A stretch of 64,000 bases of DNA from an uncultured Chloroflexota bacterium (lineage in GTDB: Bacteria; Chloroflexota; Dehalococcoidia; CAUJGQ01). Where the stretch lies: contig CALFMN010000079.1 of NCBI GenBank assembly GCA_937879875.1, positions 1 to 64,000 of the forward strand, written 5' to 3'. The notes beneath the pieces are model-generated. The model was not told where the DNA came from. It saw nothing but the letters and a program-made list of their open reading frames with translations, and made no database searches. The position numbers and the translations under genes were made by a program. Positions 7,111 to 17,249 of the stretch are shown here, one piece after another (the first letter of the stretch is position 1; every line of letters begins with the position of its first letter).

Positions 7111-8186
7111 CAGTCGGCCGCCGCGATACCGTCGCCGAACCGCCGCTGCTGATCCCAGAGCGTCACGGCGTCGATAATCTCGTCGATCTGGCCGTCGAGG
7201 ATCGCCGGCAGGTTGTGCACCGTGAGCGGGATGCGGTGGTCGGTGAGCCGGTCCTGCGGGAAGTTGTAGGTGCGGATCTTGTCCGAGCGCTCACCGGATC
7301 CAAGCTGCGAGCGCCGTGCGTCGGTCAGCTCCTGCTCCTGCTTGCGCACTTCGAGATCGAGCAGGCGCGAGCGCAGCAGGTTCCACGCCTTGACGCGGTT
7401 CTGGAGCTGCGAACGCTCGTCCTGGCAGGTAACGACGATGCCGGAAGGAAAGTGCGTGAGCCGGATCGCCGTGGCGACCTTGTTCACGTTCTGGCCGCCG
7501 GCGCCGCCGCTGTGATAGACGTCCTCGCGCACATCTTTGAGGTCGATGTGCAGGTCGACCTCTTCTGCTTCCGGCAGCACCGCGACGGTGGCGAGCGATG
7601 TGTGGATGCGGCCCTTCGCCTCGGTCACGGGCACGCGCTGTACGCGGTGGCCGCCGCTCTCATACTTCAGCCTGGAGTAGGCGCCCTTGCCGCGGATCTC
7701 GCAGATGACCTCTTTGAAGCCGCCGATGTCGCTGGGCGTACTGGAGAGCAATTCGCTCTTCCAGCCGTGGCGCTCGGCGTAGCGTGTATACATGCGGAAC
7801 AGCTCGGCGGCAAACAGCGCGGCTTCCTCGCCGCCCTCGGCGCCGCGCACCTCGAGGATGACGTTCTTCTCGTCGCGCGGGTCATTGGGCAGCAGGGCGA
7901 TGCGCAGTTGCTGCGTCAACGCTTCGACCTCAGGCTCGAGCGAGCCGATCTCCTCGCGCGCCAGCTCCCGCAGCTCCTCGTCCTCACTGTCGAACGCGGC
8001 GCGGGCGTCGACCAGGCCCGTTGCAAGCTTCTGATAGCGGCGGTAGAGCGCGACCGTACCCGCGAGCGGCGATTGCTCTTTCGCCAGCTCTTGATAGCGC
8101 ACGTAGTCCGCCGCAACCTCCGGCCGCGCCATCTCGGCCGTGAGCTGCTCGTAGCGCCGTACCAACTCTTCGAGTCGTTCCCACAT
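7110..8186 (-). CDS. prfA: Peptide chain release factor 1
   Basis: Recognises UAA and UAG and triggers peptidyl-tRNA hydrolysis. The codon-reading PVT tripeptide (PxT motif) sits in RVPVTEAKGRIHTS and the catalytic GGQ in HSGGAGGQNVNK. Starting at the ATG at 8186 (MWERLEELVRRYEQL) gives 358 residues, the usual RF1 length; an upstream ATG at 8204 and a longer extension to 8288 exist, but neither has a clear ribosome site. It overlaps prmC by one base. hisS lies 130 bp upstream on the same strand. Confidence 0.95.
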   Translation of the reverse strand: MWERLEELVRRYEQLTAEMARPEVAADYVRYQELAKEQSPLAGTVALYRRYQKLATGLVDARAAFDSEDEELRELAREEIGSLEPEVEALTQQLRIALLPNDPRDEKNVILEVRGAEGGEEAALFAAELFRMYTRYAERHGWKSELLSSTPSDIGGFKEVICEIRGKGAYSRLKYESGGHRVQRVPVTEAKGRIHTSLATVAVLPEAEEVDLHIDLKDVREDVYHSGGAGGQNVNKVATAIRLTHFPSGIVVTCQDERSQLQNRVKAWNLLRSRLLDLEVRKQEQELTDARRSQLGSGERSDKIRTYNFPQDRLTDHRIPLTVHNLPAILDGQIDEIIDAVTLWDQQRRFGDGIAAAD

Positions 8187-8316
8187 GTCGAAGCGAACCG
8201 CCATCCAGTGTGGGCGCACGGCCTGCGCCCTGCCGCGTGCAAGCAGGCGCGCGGGCAACGTCCGGCAGCGCCTGTCGCTGTCCCGCAATAGAGTGTACTA
8301 CGCGGCCGAGCCCCGG

Positions 8317-9570
8317 CTATTCCGCGCGCTGCGGCAGGCGATCGATCAGGTCGTCCGGCTCGACGGCCTCCTGCGAGCTAGCGGGGAGATCGCGCAGCCA
8401 ACTCTCGCCCGGACCGCTGCCCACGATGTAGGCAAAGCGTGCCGCGGCGCGGCCGGCGTGCCGCATCTGCGCCTTCAGGCTGCGCCCGCCGGTGGCACCG
8501 AGCGCCCCGATCCCCGCGTGCCGCAGCCGCGCTGTCAGCAGCACCGCCTGATCGCGCTGCTCCTCGGTGGGATAGGCGACGTAGACCTCGGGCACAGGCA
8601 GCGGCGGCGGCTCGATGCCGGCCTTTTTCAGATTGAGCACGATGCGCTCGATGCCCGTGGCGAAGCCGATGCCCGGCGTCGGGTCGCCGCCCAGCACCTC
8701 CATCAGCCCGTCGTAGCGGCCGCCGGCGCCGATCGTGCCCTGGCTGCCGGCGTCTGCCGGCACAAACTCGAAGACCGTGCGCGTGTAGTAGTCCAAGCCG
8801 CGCACCAGCCGCGGCTGCACGACGAAGCGGATGTCGAGCGCGGCAAGGTAGTGTTGCACGCGGGCGAAGTGGTCGGCGCATGGCTCGCACAGATGCTCGG
8901 CGATCGTCGGCGCGCCGGCGATGATCGGCTGGCAGGACGACACCTTGCAATCGAGCAGCCGCAGCGGGTTCTTCTCAAAACGGGCGCGGTCGTCCTTGCA
9001 GGCCAGATCGAGCTTGTCGGCGTAGTAAGAGCGCAGGAGCTGCACATACTGCGGCCGGCAGTTTTGGTCGCCGATGCTGTTCAACAACACGGTCAGGCCG
9101 CGCAAGCCGAGCCCGGTGTAGAACTGCCAGAGGAAGTCGATCAACTCGAAGTCGATCGCCGGATCGGCCTCGCCGATCGCTTCCAAATCGAGCTGATAGA
9201 ACTGACGCCAGCGTCCGGCCTGCGGCCGCTCGTGGCGGAACGCCGGTCCGACCGTCCAGAGCTTCACCGGCTGCGGCAGATTGAAGAGGCCATGTTCGAG
9301 GTAGGCCCGCATCACGTTGGGCGTGAACTCCGGCCGCAGCGCGTAGGTGTGGCCGCCGTCGCGGTCTTCGAACAGGTACATCTCGCGCTGCACAATGTCG
9401 CTCGACTCGCCGGTGCCGTGAATGAAGACCCCGGCATCCTCAAACGTTGGCGTATCGATCCGCTGATAGCCGTAGCGGGCGCAAAGCCGCTCGGCCGTGC
9501 GGATGACATGCTGCCAATACGGCTGATCGGCTGGCAGGACATCGGCCGTGCCGCGCGGAGCCTGGTACAT
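8317..9570 (-). CDS. hisS: Histidyl-tRNA synthetase
   Basis: Class II aminoacyl-tRNA synthetase, 417 residues. Motif 2 region FRHERPQAGRWRQFYQLDLE, the LRPEFTP element, the histidine-specific LVRGLDYYTRTVFEF and motif 3 GFATGIERI are visible, followed by a C-terminal anticodon-binding domain (VYVAYPTEEQRDQAVLL). The ATG at 9570 (MYQAPRGTADVLP) is chosen because AGGAG lies 9 bp upstream and the family normally begins here; the longer in-frame extension to 9648 lacks support. First gene of the hisS-prfA-prmC translation block. Confidence 0.96.
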   Translation of the reverse strand: MYQAPRGTADVLPADQPYWQHVIRTAERLCARYGYQRIDTPTFEDAGVFIHGTGESSDIVQREMYLFEDRDGGHTYALRPEFTPNVMRAYLEHGLFNLPQPVKLWTVGPAFRHERPQAGRWRQFYQLDLEAIGEADPAIDFELIDFLWQFYTGLGLRGLTVLLNSIGDQNCRPQYVQLLRSYYADKLDLACKDDRARFEKNPLRLLDCKVSSCQPIIAGAPTIAEHLCEPCADHFARVQHYLAALDIRFVVQPRLVRGLDYYTRTVFEFVPADAGSQGTIGAGGRYDGLMEVLGGDPTPGIGFATGIERIVLNLKKAGIEPPPLPVPEVYVAYPTEEQRDQAVLLTARLRHAGIGALGATGGRSLKAQMRHAGRAAARFAYIVGSGPGESWLRDLPASSQEAVEPDDLIDRLPQRAE

Positions 9571-9716
9571 CGATCGCTCCTGTTCAAATGCCGCGGGCGC
9601 TGTCGACGCGCCGGAAAAGACGTGACCTTCGCCGGGTATGACCGGCACGGCAAAGCCGTTATGCTAGAATAAAGGGTCCGGCTCAAGCATTGAGCGTCCC
9701 CGCCAAACGGGTGCCC

Positions 9717-11891
9717 ATGGACATTGCAGAACTGCTTGATCGGGTAGCGGAGTACTTGCCGGAAGACAAGGTCTCCGTGGTTGCCCGCGCCTACGCCTTC
9801 GCCGAACAGGCGCACGATGGCGCCTTCCGGCTCTCCGGCGAGCCGTACATCCAGCATCCTCTGGAAGCAGCATACACCGTCGCCGACCTCCGGCTCGACG
9901 CGTCGGCCGTCGCCGCGGCGCTGATGCACGACACGATGGAGGACTGCGGCGTCACGCCTGCGCAACTCGAAAAGGCGTTCGGACCGGAGATCGCGCGGCT
10001 GGTGGAGGGCACCACCAAGCTGAGCAAGATGCACTGGCGCCCGCCCGAGGGCCAGCCCGCGGACGGCTCGCAGGCCGAGAATTTGCGCAAGATGTTCCTC
10101 GCCATGGCCGAGGACGTGCGCGTCGTGATCATCAAGCTTGCCGATCGCCTGCACAACATGCGCACACTGGACGCCAAAGAGCCGGAGAAGCGCCGGCGCA
10201 TTGCTGCCGAGACGATGGAGATCTACGCGCCGCTGGCGAATCGGCTCGGTATCTGGCAGATCAAGTGGGAGCTTGAGGATCTGTCGTTCCGCCACCTGAG
10301 TCCCGAGCGCTACCGCGAGATCGCGCAGCTTGTGCAGTCCAAACGCACGATGCGCGAGCAGTACATCAAGCAGGTGGAGCGCATCCTGACGGAAGAGCTG
10401 GACAAGCACGGCGTCAAGGCCGAGGTGAAGGGCCGCGCCAAGCACATCTACAGCATTTACCAGAAGATCGCCCGCTACGAGGCGCAGGGCAAGAGCTTCA
10501 ACGAGATCTACGACCTGCTCGCCCTGCGCGTGCTGGTCGAATCCAACGCCGACTGCTACAACGCGCTCGGCCTCGTACATAACCTCTGGCGGCCGATCCC
10601 CGGTCAGTTCGACGACTATATCGCCAGCCCTAAAGACAGCATGTATCAATCGCTGCACACGACTGTCATGTGTCTGGGTGCGCGGCCGATCGAGGTGCAG
10701 ATTCGCACGCAGGAGATGCATCAGATCGCCGAGTACGGCGTAGCGGCGCACTGGCGCTACAAAGAAGGCGGCAAGCGCGATCTGCGCTTCGAGGAGCGCC
10801 TGGCCTGGCTGCGGCAACTGCTGGACTGGCAGCGCGAGCTGAAGACGGCCGACGATTTTGTCGATTCTGTCAAAACCGACATCTTTGGCGACCAAGTCTT
10901 CGTCTACACGCCGAAGGGCGAGATTAAGGACATGCCCGCCGGCTCTACGCCGCTCGACTTCGCCTACCGCATTCATACAGACCTCGGCCATAACTGTGTC
11001 GGCACCAAGGTGAATGGCCGGCTGCTGCCGCTCAACCACACGCTGCACAACGGCGATGTGGTCGAGATCATGTCGAGCAAAAGCTCGCGTGGGCCATCGC
11101 GCGATTGGCTCAACGCCGATCTCGGCTATCTCAAGACCAACCACGCCAAGGAGAAGGTTCGCGCCTGGTTCAAGAAGCGCGAGCGCGTCGAGAACATCGA
11201 GCGCGGACGCGAGTTGCTGGAGAAGGAGCTGCGCCGGCTCGGGGTCAGTCTGGCCGAAAAGCATGGTGAGCTGCTCAAGCTCTATCACCTCGACTCGACC
11301 GACGACCTCTTTCAGAAGGTCGGCTGCGGCGATCTGAGCCTGCATCAGATCACGTCGCGGCTGGCGGCGGCGATGGAGGCGCAGCAGGAGCCGATCCTGC
11401 CGCCGGCGGTTGCGAGTCCGCGCCGCGTGGTGCCATCGAACATCCGTGTGCTCGGCCAGGACGATCTGCTGACCTCGATCGCGCGCTGCTGCACACCCGT
11501 GCCCGGCGATGAGATCGTCGGCTACATCACGCGCAGCCGCGGCGTAACGATTCATCGCTGCGATTGCCCGAACATCGCGGCCGGCGGCGAGGACGAGCGC
11601 ATTGTGCCGGTGCAGTGGGGCCGGGCGGAAGACTTTTATCCGGTGGCTCTGCACATCACCGCGATGGACCGCGTCGGCCTGCTGCGCGACATCACCACGC
11701 TGATCAGCGACGAAAAGGTCAACATGAACGGCGTGCGTACCCAGCGCCGCAACGACCACGAGACCTCGATTCAGCTCACGGTCGAGATCAAGGGCATCGA
11801 ACAGCTCAGCCGCCTGCTGAACAAGATCGAGGGCGTGCGCGGCGTGATCTCCGTCGGCCGCGCCCGCGAGGGCATACGCGCCGAGGTGTGA
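9717..11891 (+). CDS. rel: RelA/SpoT family (p)ppGpp synthetase/hydrolase
   Basis: 724 residues with the full long-Rel architecture: HD hydrolase domain with intact His71-Asp72 and HDTMED plus RLHNMRTL; synthetase domain (KGRAKHIYSIYQKI, EIYDLLALRVLV, MYQSLHTTV); TGS domain (VFVYTPKGEIKDMPAGSTPLDFA region); a Cys-containing conserved domain (CCTPVPGDEIVGYITRSRG); and a C-terminal ACT domain. The synthetase charge motif reads QFDD (297-300), resembling the EFDD of synthetase-only RelA rather than the RFKD of bifunctional enzymes, while the hydrolase site looks intact. ATG at 9717 is preferred; GTG 9711 and TTG 9690 are in frame. A TAGAAT -10-like box lies near 9664. Confidence 0.95.
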   Translation: MDIAELLDRVAEYLPEDKVSVVARAYAFAEQAHDGAFRLSGEPYIQHPLEAAYTVADLRLDASAVAAALMHDTMEDCGVTPAQLEKAFGPEIARLVEGTTKLSKMHWRPPEGQPADGSQAENLRKMFLAMAEDVRVVIIKLADRLHNMRTLDAKEPEKRRRIAAETMEIYAPLANRLGIWQIKWELEDLSFRHLSPERYREIAQLVQSKRTMREQYIKQVERILTEELDKHGVKAEVKGRAKHIYSIYQKIARYEAQGKSFNEIYDLLALRVLVESNADCYNALGLVHNLWRPIPGQFDDYIASPKDSMYQSLHTTVMCLGARPIEVQIRTQEMHQIAEYGVAAHWRYKEGGKRDLRFEERLAWLRQLLDWQRELKTADDFVDSVKTDIFGDQVFVYTPKGEIKDMPAGSTPLDFAYRIHTDLGHNCVGTKVNGRLLPLNHTLHNGDVVEIMSSKSSRGPSRDWLNADLGYLKTNHAKEKVRAWFKKRERVENIERGRELLEKELRRLGVSLAEKHGELLKLYHLDSTDDLFQKVGCGDLSLHQITSRLAAAMEAQQEPILPPAVASPRRVVPSNIRVLGQDDLLTSIARCCTPVPGDEIVGYITRSRGVTIHRCDCPNIAAGGEDERIVPVQWGRAEDFYPVALHITAMDRVGLLRDITTLISDEKVNMNGVRTQRRNDHETSIQLTVEIKGIEQLSRLLNKIEGVRGVISVGRAREGIRAEV

Positions 11892-12014
11892 CTGACCGCG
11901 AAACCCGCGGGTTGCTGGCATAACGCGGCGACTCCTTCAGCCTTCCGGCGTGGCTTCGATATTCCTGGCGAGCACCGCTGCGCCGGTCCCCAGGCGTGCG
12001 GGCGGGAGGCTGAC

Positions 12015-12215
12015 ATGGTTGGCGGAATCGGCAGCTCGTTGCCGCAGGTGAACTACAACCCGACAGATATCACCAGCGCGCCCGGAGATGTAGTCCAGGC
12101 CAAGATCCAGATCGCGGTACTGAAGATGGAGCAGGACGCGATGAAGCTGGAGGGTCAGCAGGTCGCGCAGATGATCGAGCCGAACAAGGGCCAGAATCTC
12201 GACGCGTACGCCTGA
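12015..12215 (+). CDS. YjfB-like putative motility small protein
   Basis: 66 residues. The segment AKIQIAVLKMEQDAMKLEG and the C-terminal EPNKGQNLDAYA match the YjfB family, small proteins annotated as putative motility proteins (core pattern ISVLKMAMD...A, then GQNID). GGGAGG lies 6 bp before the ATG. There are no flagellar genes in the window. It sits alone between rel and the Uma2 gene on the same strand. Function is unknown beyond the family name. Confidence 0.7.
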   Translation: MVGGIGSSLPQVNYNPTDITSAPGDVVQAKIQIAVLKMEQDAMKLEGQQVAQMIEPNKGQNLDAYA

Positions 12216-12335
12216 GCCTCGCGCGGAGCGGGACGTTATACTGAAGCCGGAGCACACGCTGCGCCCCGGCTGTTCGGTGTGCCGGTGAAGCTGCGGCTGA
12301 GCACGGCGGTTCACGGGTGAAGGAGCGAAGGCAGA

Positions 12336-12896
12336 ATGGAGGCACTGCTCACGCGCCGCCGCTTCACAGTCGCTGAGTACGAGAAGATGACCGAGGCCGG
12401 CATTCTCTGCCGCGAGGATCACGTGGAACTGCTGGCCGGAGAGATCGTGCAGATGGCGGCGCAGGGGGTTCGGCACGTCGGCTGCGTTGTGCGAGCGAAC
12501 CGCTGGTTCTCCACCCACGCGGCGGATCGTGTCGTCGTCCTGGTCCAGTCTCCCGTCCGCTTGTCGGAGCACTCGTTGCCGGAGCCGGACATCGCGCTGC
12601 TTCGGCTCGAACCCGGCCTGTACTCAACCGTCCGTCCCGGCCCGAACGATGTCTATCTGCTGATCGAGGTTTTGGACACCAGTATCGGCCGGGATCGCGG
12701 CGCGAAATTGGCGCTCTACACCGCAGCGGCGATCCGCGAGGTCTGGATCGCGGATCTTGCCGGCGAGGCGATCGAAGTCTATCGCGACCCGTCGGCTGCG
12801 GGGTATCGCGAGATGCAGCGAATCGGACGGGGCGCCACGATCACGCTGAGCGCGCTGCCGGATCTCGTGGTTCCCGTGGATGAGATCCTGCCATAG
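12336..12896 (+). CDS. Uma2 family (DUF820) putative endonuclease
   Basis: 186 residues with the PD-(D/E)xK-like Uma2 layout: N-terminal FTVAEYEKMTEAGIL, ELLAGEIVQMA, EPDIALL (acidic metal ligand), LLIEVLDTSIGRDRGAKLALY and REVWIADL. Uma2 genes are abundant and multi-copy in cyanobacteria and Chloroflexota, often in repeat-rich regions; no physiological substrate is established. ATG at 12336 is preceded by GAAGG. It lies about 100 bp before comM on the same strand, without other evidence of co-function. Confidence 0.85.
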   Translation: MEALLTRRRFTVAEYEKMTEAGILCREDHVELLAGEIVQMAAQGVRHVGCVVRANRWFSTHAADRVVVLVQSPVRLSEHSLPEPDIALLRLEPGLYSTVRPGPNDVYLLIEVLDTSIGRDRGAKLALYTAAAIREVWIADLAGEAIEVYRDPSAAGYREMQRIGRGATITLSALPDLVVPVDEILP

Positions 12897-13001
12897 CGTC
12901 TGCGTCGCCGTTGCGCGTCTCGGCGCTTCCCCGCACATGCGTTCGTTGCTACGATGGCGCCGCCCCGCCGCAGCGTCACCGCGCGCGGGCCGTGGAGGCG
13001 C

Positions 13002-14537
<1,536 letters not shown>

Positions 14538-14637
14538 GCGTGTCGCAGCCGGGCGAACCCGTGGCGGTCACTTCTTCTCGTCTCGCTCTTGCTGAGCAGC
14601 CTCGATACATTGCCAGGAGAGGCCAGGGCTGTGAGCG

Positions 14638-14895
14638 ATGCAAAGGTGCAGCGACGTGACTCTGCGCGTGAAGCTGAGCAGCAGGAATCAGATTGTGGTT
14701 CCGGCAGAGGTCCGGCGCCGACTCGGCATTCAGAGCGGCGACACGTTGCTCGTGGATGTTCGCGCCGGCACCATCGTCCTGCTGCCGGAGCCGTTTGACT
14801 ATGCGGCCGCGCTGAAGGGTCTCGGCGCCGAGGTCTGGCAGGACGAAGATGCGCAGGAATACCTGAACCGTGAGCGGGCCGCGTGGGGCGAGTAG
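14638..14895 (+). CDS. AbrB/MazE/SpoVT-type DNA-binding protein
   Basis: 85 residues. The swapped-hairpin AbrB fold is indicated by VKLSSRNQIVVPAEVRRRLGI followed by SGDTLLVDVRAGTIVLLPEP, the standard pattern of antitoxins and transition-state regulators. The C-terminal YAAALKGLGAEVW resembles toxin-contact tails of antitoxins. ATG at 14638 gives the listed length; a GTG at 14656 (VTLRVKLSSRN) with AAAGGTG upstream is an equally good start. No PIN or MazF gene follows; the next gene is convergent and secreted, so this looks like an orphan. Mirrored at 63220..63477. Confidence 0.85.
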   Translation: MQRCSDVTLRVKLSSRNQIVVPAEVRRRLGIQSGDTLLVDVRAGTIVLLPEPFDYAAALKGLGAEVWQDEDAQEYLNRERAAWGE

Positions 14896-14985
14896 AGGAA
14901 CTCCTCGCCTTTCAGCGCATTTCCCATTTTGCCCGTATCCCAGTTCGATGACCTCGAAGAATCCGGCTCACTGTGAGCGCCGCAA

Positions 14986-15657
14986 CTACGGTGACGACGG
15001 CGTTGGCGAGGCGGGCGGCGGTGGCGCGGGGATCGGCATCGAGAGCGACGACGCATCGCTGACGCAGACGGTAATCGTGTCGCCCTTGCTGACTGTCTTG
15101 AGCGTGTTGTCGGCGTCCTGACCGTCGGGAAACCAGCTCTGCCAGTCTTTGGCCGCATGTTTCCAGATCGCCTGCAGGTTCTCGGCCGGCTGAACCAGTG
15201 AGACGAGATCGGCAATCGTCGTGTTGTTCGAGAGGGTCACCTTGATGCCATCGGTGCAACCCGGCTGCAGATCCGTGCTGTTCAGGCGGGGCGCCGAAAG
15301 GTCGAGGTCCTGAAAGGCGCCCGCCTGCCACTGGCCGGTCTCATTCGCCCAGTAGTCGCCGATCGCAATCTTCACATCCGCGTTGTCGGTGCCGCAGCCT
15401 GGCCGGTCCTGGTCCGAGAGCACGTTCATGGCGTAGGTGCCTTTGAGCGTCCCCGTACCGCACAGCGTGGCGCCGACGTAGGCGCGAATCGAAGCTCCCG
15501 GCGTGGGTATCCTGCCGAACACGGCGACTCCGCCGGAGAAGTGCGCCGGCGCCGGCCGCCCGGCTACGCGGCCATTCGCCGCGATGGCGAGCGCGCCGGC
15601 GAGGGCGAGACTGAGCCCGGCGATCGCGGCAGACACGCGGAGCAAGCGACGCGACAT
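14986..15657 (-). CDS. Secreted protein with Cys-containing beta domain and Pro-rich tail
   Basis: 223 residues with a Sec signal peptide (RR followed by hydrophobic AAIAGLSLALAGALAIAA). Residues about 40-115 form a compact domain with GVAVFGRIPTPGASIRAYV, TLCGTGTLKGTYAM, RPGCGTDNADVKIAIGDYWA and W, a pattern seen in many secreted Chloroflexota and actinobacterial proteins of unknown role; its two cysteines may pair. A second half carries NLQAIWKHAAKDWQSWFPDG and GDTITVCVSDASS. The C-terminus is Pro/Ser-rich (PAPPPPASPTPSSP). ATG at 15657 has GGGGGA upstream. No enzymatic motif recognised. Confidence 0.75.
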   Translation of the reverse strand: MSRRLLRVSAAIAGLSLALAGALAIAANGRVAGRPAPAHFSGGVAVFGRIPTPGASIRAYVGATLCGTGTLKGTYAMNVLSDQDRPGCGTDNADVKIAIGDYWANETGQWQAGAFQDLDLSAPRLNSTDLQPGCTDGIKVTLSNNTTIADLVSLVQPAENLQAIWKHAAKDWQSWFPDGQDADNTLKTVSKGDTITVCVSDASSLSMPIPAPPPPASPTPSSP

Positions 15658-15762
15658 GATCGTCCCCCAGCCGCGGAAGCGCGGCTGGAGCAAGTCTCGA
15701 AGGCGTGGGCGCAAAGTTTAGGCCGGGCGTGCGGCGCTCCCGACGAACGGTTCGGCGCTCGT

Positions 15763-16146
15763 TCAGGTGCCCGTGGCGTGCAAGCCATGCGTCAGCCCCG
15801 CAAAGGGCCGCAGCTCCTCGTAGTTCACGCGGCGCACGACCTGATCGCGCGCGGCATCGCTCAGCGAGGTGAACTGGATCGCCAGATGCCAGTGTTTGCC
15901 GACCGGTTCGGTTCTCACCACGCGGCCGGGCAGATCCTGCGCTGGAAACACGTCTGCCGCTGGAAGATGGAGACGCACGGCGTCGCCCAGGCGCAGCTCC
16001 CGCGGCGACCAGATCAAGGCGCCGCCGCCGCTCAGATCGATCATACGAATCACGAAGCGGCTGGCGCGGCCGTCGCAGATGCCCGTCAGGCGTGCCTCGG
16101 CCATCCGCAACGAAACCCGGTAGAACGCCCTGCGGTTGGAGTCCAT
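15763..16146 (-). CDS. PilZ domain protein, c-di-GMP receptor candidate
   Basis: 127 residues, almost entirely one PilZ domain. The c-di-GMP-binding RxxxR motif is Arg6-Arg10 (RRAFYR) and the DxSxxG motif is Asp37-Gly42 (IDLSGGGAL). The rest (LRLGDAVRLHLP, GRVVRTEPVGKHWHLAIQFTSL) fits the beta-barrel. Single-domain PilZ proteins act as adaptors for motility, adhesion or polysaccharide export. Start ATG at 16146 is chosen because the domain begins here; the upstream in-frame sequence to 16407 is not protein-like. It is divergent from the HAD gene, leaving a 220-bp intergenic region. Confidence 0.88.
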   Translation of the reverse strand: MDSNRRAFYRVSLRMAEARLTGICDGRASRFVIRMIDLSGGGALIWSPRELRLGDAVRLHLPAADVFPAQDLPGRVVRTEPVGKHWHLAIQFTSLSDAARDQVVRRVNYEELRPFAGLTHGLHATGT

Positions 16147-16366
16147 CGTCGCAACCAGCGTTGCCGGCGCCCGTGCGCCGTTTTCTTGAGTATCGGAACC
16201 TGATGGAGTTCCTGCAGTTCGAAGCGCTGCCGGATACACCCGGTGTGTCGTGCCGCGGCCGGATGTTCGGTACTCGACGTACGTGCGCGGAAGCGTCAGG
16301 ATCGGTTTCGCGGCGCATCGGGGGATATGCCTCAGGCCGCGGTAATCCACCCACGAGAGGCGACCG

Positions 16367-17059
16367 ATGTCAGCGCTGCGCCTGGTCGTGTTCGATCTGA
16401 CCGGCACGCTGGTGGACGACGGCGGCGCGGTGCTCGACGCCTATCGCCGCGCGCTCACGGCAGAGCGGCTGCCGTTCGAGGAAGGCGATCTGCAGGCCGC
16501 GCGTGGCGGCAGCAAGCAGGCGATCTTCCGCGCCTTCGCCGAACGAGCCTTTGGCCCGGGAGAAGCGGCTCGCCGTGCGGCAAGCGGCGCCTTTGAACGC
16601 TTCGACGCGGAGCTGGCCGCTGCCTATCGCGATGGACCGCTGACCGAAATCGCCGGGGCCGGCGCCTGCCTGGCCACGCTCAAGCAGCGCGGCCTCAGAC
16701 TCGCGACCAACACGGGTTTCGGGCGGGCGACCGCCACGATCATGCTCGAACGCCTGGGCTGGCTGGGGGCGCCGTTCGATGCACACGTGGCCTCGGATGA
16801 GGTGCCGGAAGGCCGCCCGGCGCCGTATATGATCCAGCTCGCGATGCAGCGCACCGGTGTACTGGATACGCGCGAACTGCTGGTCGTCGGCGACACGCCG
16901 CGCGACCTGGAGGCCGGCACCAATGCCGGAGCCTGCGGCGTTGTCGGCGTGCTCAGCGGCTCGCACGGTATCGATAGCCTCGGCCGGGTACGCCACACGC
17001 ACCTGCTGCGCAGCGTCAAGGAATTGCCGGATCTGATCGCGGATCAGTTCGGCGCGTAG
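16367..17059 (+). CDS. HAD-superfamily hydrolase, PhnX-like
   Basis: 230 residues. Motif I is FDLTGTLVDD: the nucleophile Asp10 is present but the usual second Asp (DxD) is Thr12, as in phosphonatase-like enzymes (Asp-x-Ala/Thr-Gly-Thr) rather than ordinary phosphatases. Motif II-like ATNTGFGR, a cap of about 80 residues and motif IV VVGDTPRDLEAG follow. It resembles the PhnX-like subgroup of unknown substrate; no phosphonate-utilisation genes lie nearby, and the cap lysine of true phosphonoacetaldehyde hydrolase is not assignable by eye. ATG at 16367 follows GAGGCGA. Confidence 0.82.
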   Translation: MSALRLVVFDLTGTLVDDGGAVLDAYRRALTAERLPFEEGDLQAARGGSKQAIFRAFAERAFGPGEAARRAASGAFERFDAELAAAYRDGPLTEIAGAGACLATLKQRGLRLATNTGFGRATATIMLERLGWLGAPFDAHVASDEVPEGRPAPYMIQLAMQRTGVLDTRELLVVGDTPRDLEAGTNAGACGVVGVLSGSHGIDSLGRVRHTHLLRSVKELPDLIADQFGA

Positions 17060-17249
17060 CCTATTCCCGCCGTTCCCGCCCGACTCAGGACGAATCGATC
17101 GACGCCGGCGCTACGCTTTCGGGTGGGCGAGACGCTCTTCGCGGGCTACAGACGCGGACGAGCGTCCCGCGTACGGTGAGTTGGGCGCCGCGCTCGATTT
17201 TGTGCGAGCGCGCCCCCGCGGGCGAGATTCTGGAACGGAACGCACGGCG

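Noticed and set aside
9312..11921. 869-residue minus-strand open frame opposite rel and hisS
   Set aside because: It is antisense to rel with a low-complexity Arg/Ala/His-rich translation, the usual shadow of a high-GC gene.
12954..13001. ATG start for comM
   Set aside because: The added residues are Arg/Pro-rich and unlike the family; GTG 13002 has a GGAGG site.
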